From positions 1 through 6,995 of the forward strand of contig JBDRKQ010000119.1 of NCBI GenBank assembly GCA_043813895.1: a DNA stretch of 6,995 nucleotides. The letters are read 5' to 3'. The translations under genes were made by a program, and so were the position numbers. Numbering within the stretch: position 1 is the first letter of the stretch; the number at the start of each line of letters is the position of its first letter. This DNA is from CAZTAR01 sp043813895 (lineage in GTDB: Bacteria > Planctomycetota > Phycisphaerae > UBA1845 > UTPLA1). The notes under the pieces are model-generated. The model was not told the DNA's origin, did no database searches, and saw nothing but the letters and a program-made list of their open reading frames with translations. Positions 4,667 to 6,995 of this stretch are shown in pieces.

Positions 4667-6583
4667 ATGATTCAACCCGTGCGACAGGATGATGAGGCGG
4701 CCGGCGGAACGGTGAATCCGGTCGAGGATCGCAAGAAGACTGCCCGGCTGTCTCCTTCGCCGGTCCTCCTGCCGCCCAAGATTCCCCGGCAGGCATATCG
4801 GCCTTCGCAGCCCAGCGTCCCGGACAGCAAACCTGCCAGGGACCGGCTCAAGCACGTTGCCCGGCAGCACGTTGAACGAAACCGCCTCGTGCCGCCTCTC
4901 ACGGTCGATGAGCTGCGGCGTCACGCCGAGGAGGTCTGCGAGCACGCGGAGATCGATCTCGCCTGCCGCGACTACACCGCCATCATCGTGAACAACGAAG
5001 CCTGGCGAGATACCGTTGCCGGCATTCCGTACGAACGTCGGTTGTTGCTGCTGCCACAGTGCCTCCGTGATGACGACGATTGCCAGGCATCGATCGACGA
5101 GTTCGGTCTCGTTTGCGCCGAATGCGGCCGGTGTTCGATCCACCGATTCCAGACCGAAGCGGAGCGTCTGGGTTACGCGGTGCTGGTTGCGGAAGGCTCG
5201 GCCGTGGTCACGAAGATGATCGAAGCCGGGCAGATCGAAGCCGTTGTCGGCGTGAGCTGCATGAGTGTTTTGGAGGAGTGCTTTCCCCACATGGAAGCCC
5301 GCGCGATTCCGGGGATTGCCATCCCGCTGCTGCAGGACGGCTGCGCCAAGACGACGGCGGATCTGGATTGGATTTGGGATGCCATTCACCTGACCTCCGA
5401 GGATCGGACGTATCGGCTCGATCTTGATGCCTTGCGGCAAGAGGTGCGAAGCTGGTTCAGCCGGGAATCGCTCGGCAGAATCCTCGGCGAAGCTGCTGAC
5501 AAAACCGAGACGATCGCCCAAGACTGGCTGGCAAGAGACGGCAAGCGGTGGCGACCATACTTGACAACATGCGTGTACATGTCGCTCCAGGGCGAAACGC
5601 GAAGAGCCGCGGACTTTAGTCCGCGCGGCGCTGGGCAGGGCGGAGCCTGTGCCTGTTCACAGCAAGCAGCGCAAAGCGAGGGATGCGGCTGTTCATCTCG
5701 CGTGCCCCCAAGCATCGCCGACAACAACCTTAAGAAGCTCGCCGTTGCGGTGGAGTGTTTCCACAAGGCCTCGCTGATCCACGACGACATCGAGGACGGC
5801 GACGACAAGCGGTACGGGCAGGACACGCTGCACGTTGAGCACGGTGTACCCGTCGCGCTGAACGTCGGCGATTTCCTGTTGGGTGAGGGATACCGCCTGA
5901 TCGGGGAACTCGGCGTCGATGATGCGACGAAGGTGGCAATGTACAACGTGGCCGCGTCCGGACATCTAACATTAAGCCGGGGCCAGGGAGCCGAGCTTTG
6001 CTGGGCGCGCCGGCCGAAGCCGCTATCCTCCCTGGAGGTACTGGACATCTTTCGGCAGAAGACGGCGCCGGCATTCGAGGTCGCCTTGCGCCTCGGTGCG
6101 TGTTACAGCGGCGCCGATCAGGGCGTCCATGACGTGCTGACGCGGTACAGCGAGTCGCTGGGCGTCGCCTATCAAATCCGCGACGATTTGGAAGACTTCG
6201 CGGGAGAAGCCGACTCCGACGACCTGCGCAGCCTGAGGCCGTCACTGGTCCTGGCCGTCGCGCATAAGCGCGCGGGCACTGACGCAGAGCGAGAGTTGAC
6301 GACATCGCTATGGGGCCGCGTGTGTGGTCAGAGTGAAATCGCGGGCAAGATGAAGCGATTGCTTACTGAGCGCGGCGTGGTCGAAACCGTCGAAGCACTG
6401 CTCGACGCGTACACCGCACAGGCGACTGCCGCGCTGAACCCACTGAAGGAACCGACGCTCAAGGGCTTGTTGCGGCGCGTGATCGGCAAGATCTTCGGCA
6501 ACGGGCAGATCCAGGGGTATTGCCGTGAGCATCAAGCGCGACATGCAGCGGGCAGCGCGACTGGCCCCGAGTCTGCTCCGTGA
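4667..6583 (+). CDS. DUF116 - polyprenyl diphosphate synthase fusion
   Basis: A 638-residue two-domain protein. Residues 1-75 are a proline- and arginine-rich, low-complexity leader. Residues 100-240 match DUF116, a family of unknown function with conserved cysteines: QC132, C139, GLVCAECGRC (C150, C153, C156), VVGVSC198, C205 and C226. Several of these could bind a metal or Fe-S cluster. From about 265 on it is a trans-prenyltransferase that elongates allylic diphosphates with isopentenyl diphosphate. Its motifs are GKRWRP (292-297), first aspartate motif DDIED (373-377), K465 in RQKTAPAF, and second aspartate motif DDLED (506-510). The residue five before the first motif is small (A368), as in medium/long-chain synthases, rather than aromatic as in short-chain ones. 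Residues 311-352 are a Cys/Gly-rich insertion encoded partly by a DNA hairpin. The gene starts 37 nt after the radical SAM stop with no obvious Shine-Dalgarno sequence, so the exact start is uncertain. Confidence 0.9.
   Translation: MIQPVRQDDEAAGGTVNPVEDRKKTARLSPSPVLLPPKIPRQAYRPSQPSVPDSKPARDRLKHVARQHVERNRLVPPLTVDELRRHAEEVCEHAEIDLACRDYTAIIVNNEAWRDTVAGIPYERRLLLLPQCLRDDDDCQASIDEFGLVCAECGRCSIHRFQTEAERLGYAVLVAEGSAVVTKMIEAGQIEAVVGVSCMSVLEECFPHMEARAIPGIAIPLLQDGCAKTTADLDWIWDAIHLTSEDRTYRLDLDALRQEVRSWFSRESLGRILGEAADKTETIAQDWLARDGKRWRPYLTTCVYMSLQGETRRAADFSPRGAGQGGACACSQQAAQSEGCGCSSRVPPSIADNNLKKLAVAVECFHKASLIHDDIEDGDDKRYGQDTLHVEHGVPVALNVGDFLLGEGYRLIGELGVDDATKVAMYNVAASGHLTLSRGQGAELCWARRPKPLSSLEVLDIFRQKTAPAFEVALRLGACYSGADQGVHDVLTRYSESLGVAYQIRDDLEDFAGEADSDDLRSLRPSLVLAVAHKRAGTDAERELTTSLWGRVCGQSEIAGKMKRLLTERGVVETVEALLDAYTAQATAALNPLKEPTLKGLLRRVIGKIFGNGQIQGYCREHQARHAAGSATGPESAP
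5606..5629. repeat. REP-like hairpin inside the prenyl synthase gene
   Basis: The arms gcggact (5609-5615) and agtccgc (5618-5624) pair perfectly around TT. Outer bases gcc (5606-5608) and ggc (5627-5629) extend the stem past a 2-nt bulge. It encodes residues around 314-321 (AADFSPRG) at the start of an insertion that interrupts the helix region between GKRWRP and the first aspartate motif. Its plan resembles the intergenic hairpin at 1601-1618. I infer a mobile REP-type element that landed in frame. The reading frame stays open through it. Confidence 0.5.
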
Positions 6584-6995
6584 AGCCACGGACGGCGTCG
6601 TCGAGTTCCTGCTGGGGCAGTTCAATGCCGACGGCGGCGGCAAGAACCGGTCTGGCGAGAGCGACTTGTATTACACCATGTTCGCGATCAACGGCTTGGC
6701 GGCGCTGAGCGGCGCCCCGCCGACCGACGCGATTGTCCGCTATCTGCGCGGGTTCGGCGAAGGCGCCGATCTCGATTTCATTCATCAAGCCTGCCTCGCC
6801 CGCTGCTGGGCGGCCATGCCCAAGGGCGCGCTCGACGCCGATACGGCCTGCACTATTCTGCGTCGCCTGGAAACGCATCGAAGCTCTGACGGAGGCTACA
6901 GCTCCGCGCCGGGGCGCCGATCGGGAACCGTATACAACTGCTTTCTAGCGCTGGGCGCGTACCAGGATCTCGGTCGCGAAACGCCAGACTCGCGG
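6525..6995 (+). CDS. Prenyltransferase/squalene-cyclase-type barrel protein (partial, 5' end)
   Basis: 157 residues are visible; the gene continues past the right edge. The sequence resembles proteins with prenyltransferase/squalene oxidase repeats, the alpha-alpha barrel shared by protein prenyltransferase beta subunits and class II terpene cyclases. Two repeat units can be seen. The first is FLLGQFNADGGG (28-39) followed by SDLYYTMFAINGLAAL (46-61). The second is DGGYSSAPGRRSGTVYNC (122-139) followed by FLALGAYQDLG (140-150). These are the usual x-DGG-x turn and inner-helix pattern. The catalytic motifs (DxDD of cyclases, or the zinc ligands of protein prenyltransferases) lie outside what is visible, so transferase and cyclase cannot be told apart. 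GTG 6525 is chosen because AGGGG (6513-6517) lies 7 nt upstream; ATG 6543 is the alternative. With the GTG start it overlaps the synthase gene by 59 bp, suggesting tight coupling. It may act on the synthase product. Confidence 0.8.
   Translation, partial: MSIKRDMQRAARLAPSLLREATDGVVEFLLGQFNADGGGKNRSGESDLYYTMFAINGLAALSGAPPTDAIVRYLRGFGEGADLDFIHQACLARCWAAMPKGALDADTACTILRRLETHRSSDGGYSSAPGRRSGTVYNCFLALGAYQDLGRETPDSR

Noticed and set aside
4586..5521. Minus-strand ORF of 311 codons
   Set aside because: Antisense to the DUF116 domain, which shows clear conserved cysteines and motifs; long antisense frames are common in GC-rich genes.
2246..6995. Anammox ladderane-type lipid cluster
   Set aside because: The fatty-acid synthesis genes expected of such clusters are absent; the carbon-chain enzyme here is a prenyl synthase.
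1..6995. tRNA, rRNA, CRISPR array, transposase or insertion sequence
   Set aside because: I looked for T-loop-like motifs, regularly spaced repeats and transposase-like proteins and found none; the only repeat-like elements are isolated hairpins.

Overview
The window is GC-rich bacterial DNA with dense coding. It suggests a planctomycete-like bacterium, possibly of the Phycisphaerae type. I base this on the look of the TruB protein and on a cluster combining a ferredoxin, a radical SAM protein, a DUF116/polyprenyl synthase fusion and a prenyltransferase-type protein. This assignment is inference from recall of related proteins, not from a search.

Layout. Positions 1-227 are mostly non-coding, with a possible leftward promoter and perhaps the first codons of a gene leaving the window. 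Positions 228-998 (minus) encode tRNA pseudouridine-55 synthase TruB. Positions 1034-1474 (plus) encode a stand-alone TrkA-N/RCK Rossmann domain. The two genes diverge from a 35-bp gap holding a near-palindromic -10 element that reads as a promoter both ways. Positions 1475-2245 form a long gap with several strong inverted repeats and a candidate promoter. Near its end is a 50-codon ORF (2030-2182) with a good Shine-Dalgarno sequence that is too small for usual gene calling.

From 2246 to the right edge, four genes run on the plus strand and overlap or nearly touch, so they are very probably one operon. They are: (i) an iron-sulfur protein with an HdrA-like CxC domain, two [4Fe-4S] motifs and an unusual acidic tail full of C-x-C motifs; (ii) a radical SAM enzyme with a twitch/SPASM-like C-terminal cluster motif; (iii) a fusion of a DUF116 domain and a trans-polyprenyl diphosphate synthase, interrupted by an in-frame segment that begins with a DNA hairpin; and (iv) the start of a prenyltransferase/squalene-cyclase-type alpha-barrel protein, cut by the window edge.

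Read together, the operon looks like an isoprenoid pathway. The synthase would build a prenyl diphosphate chain, and the barrel protein would bind, transfer or cyclise it. The radical SAM enzyme, fed electrons by the iron-sulfur protein, would carry out a difficult radical step. The product is unknown to me. This operon is the best candidate in the window for an undescribed system.
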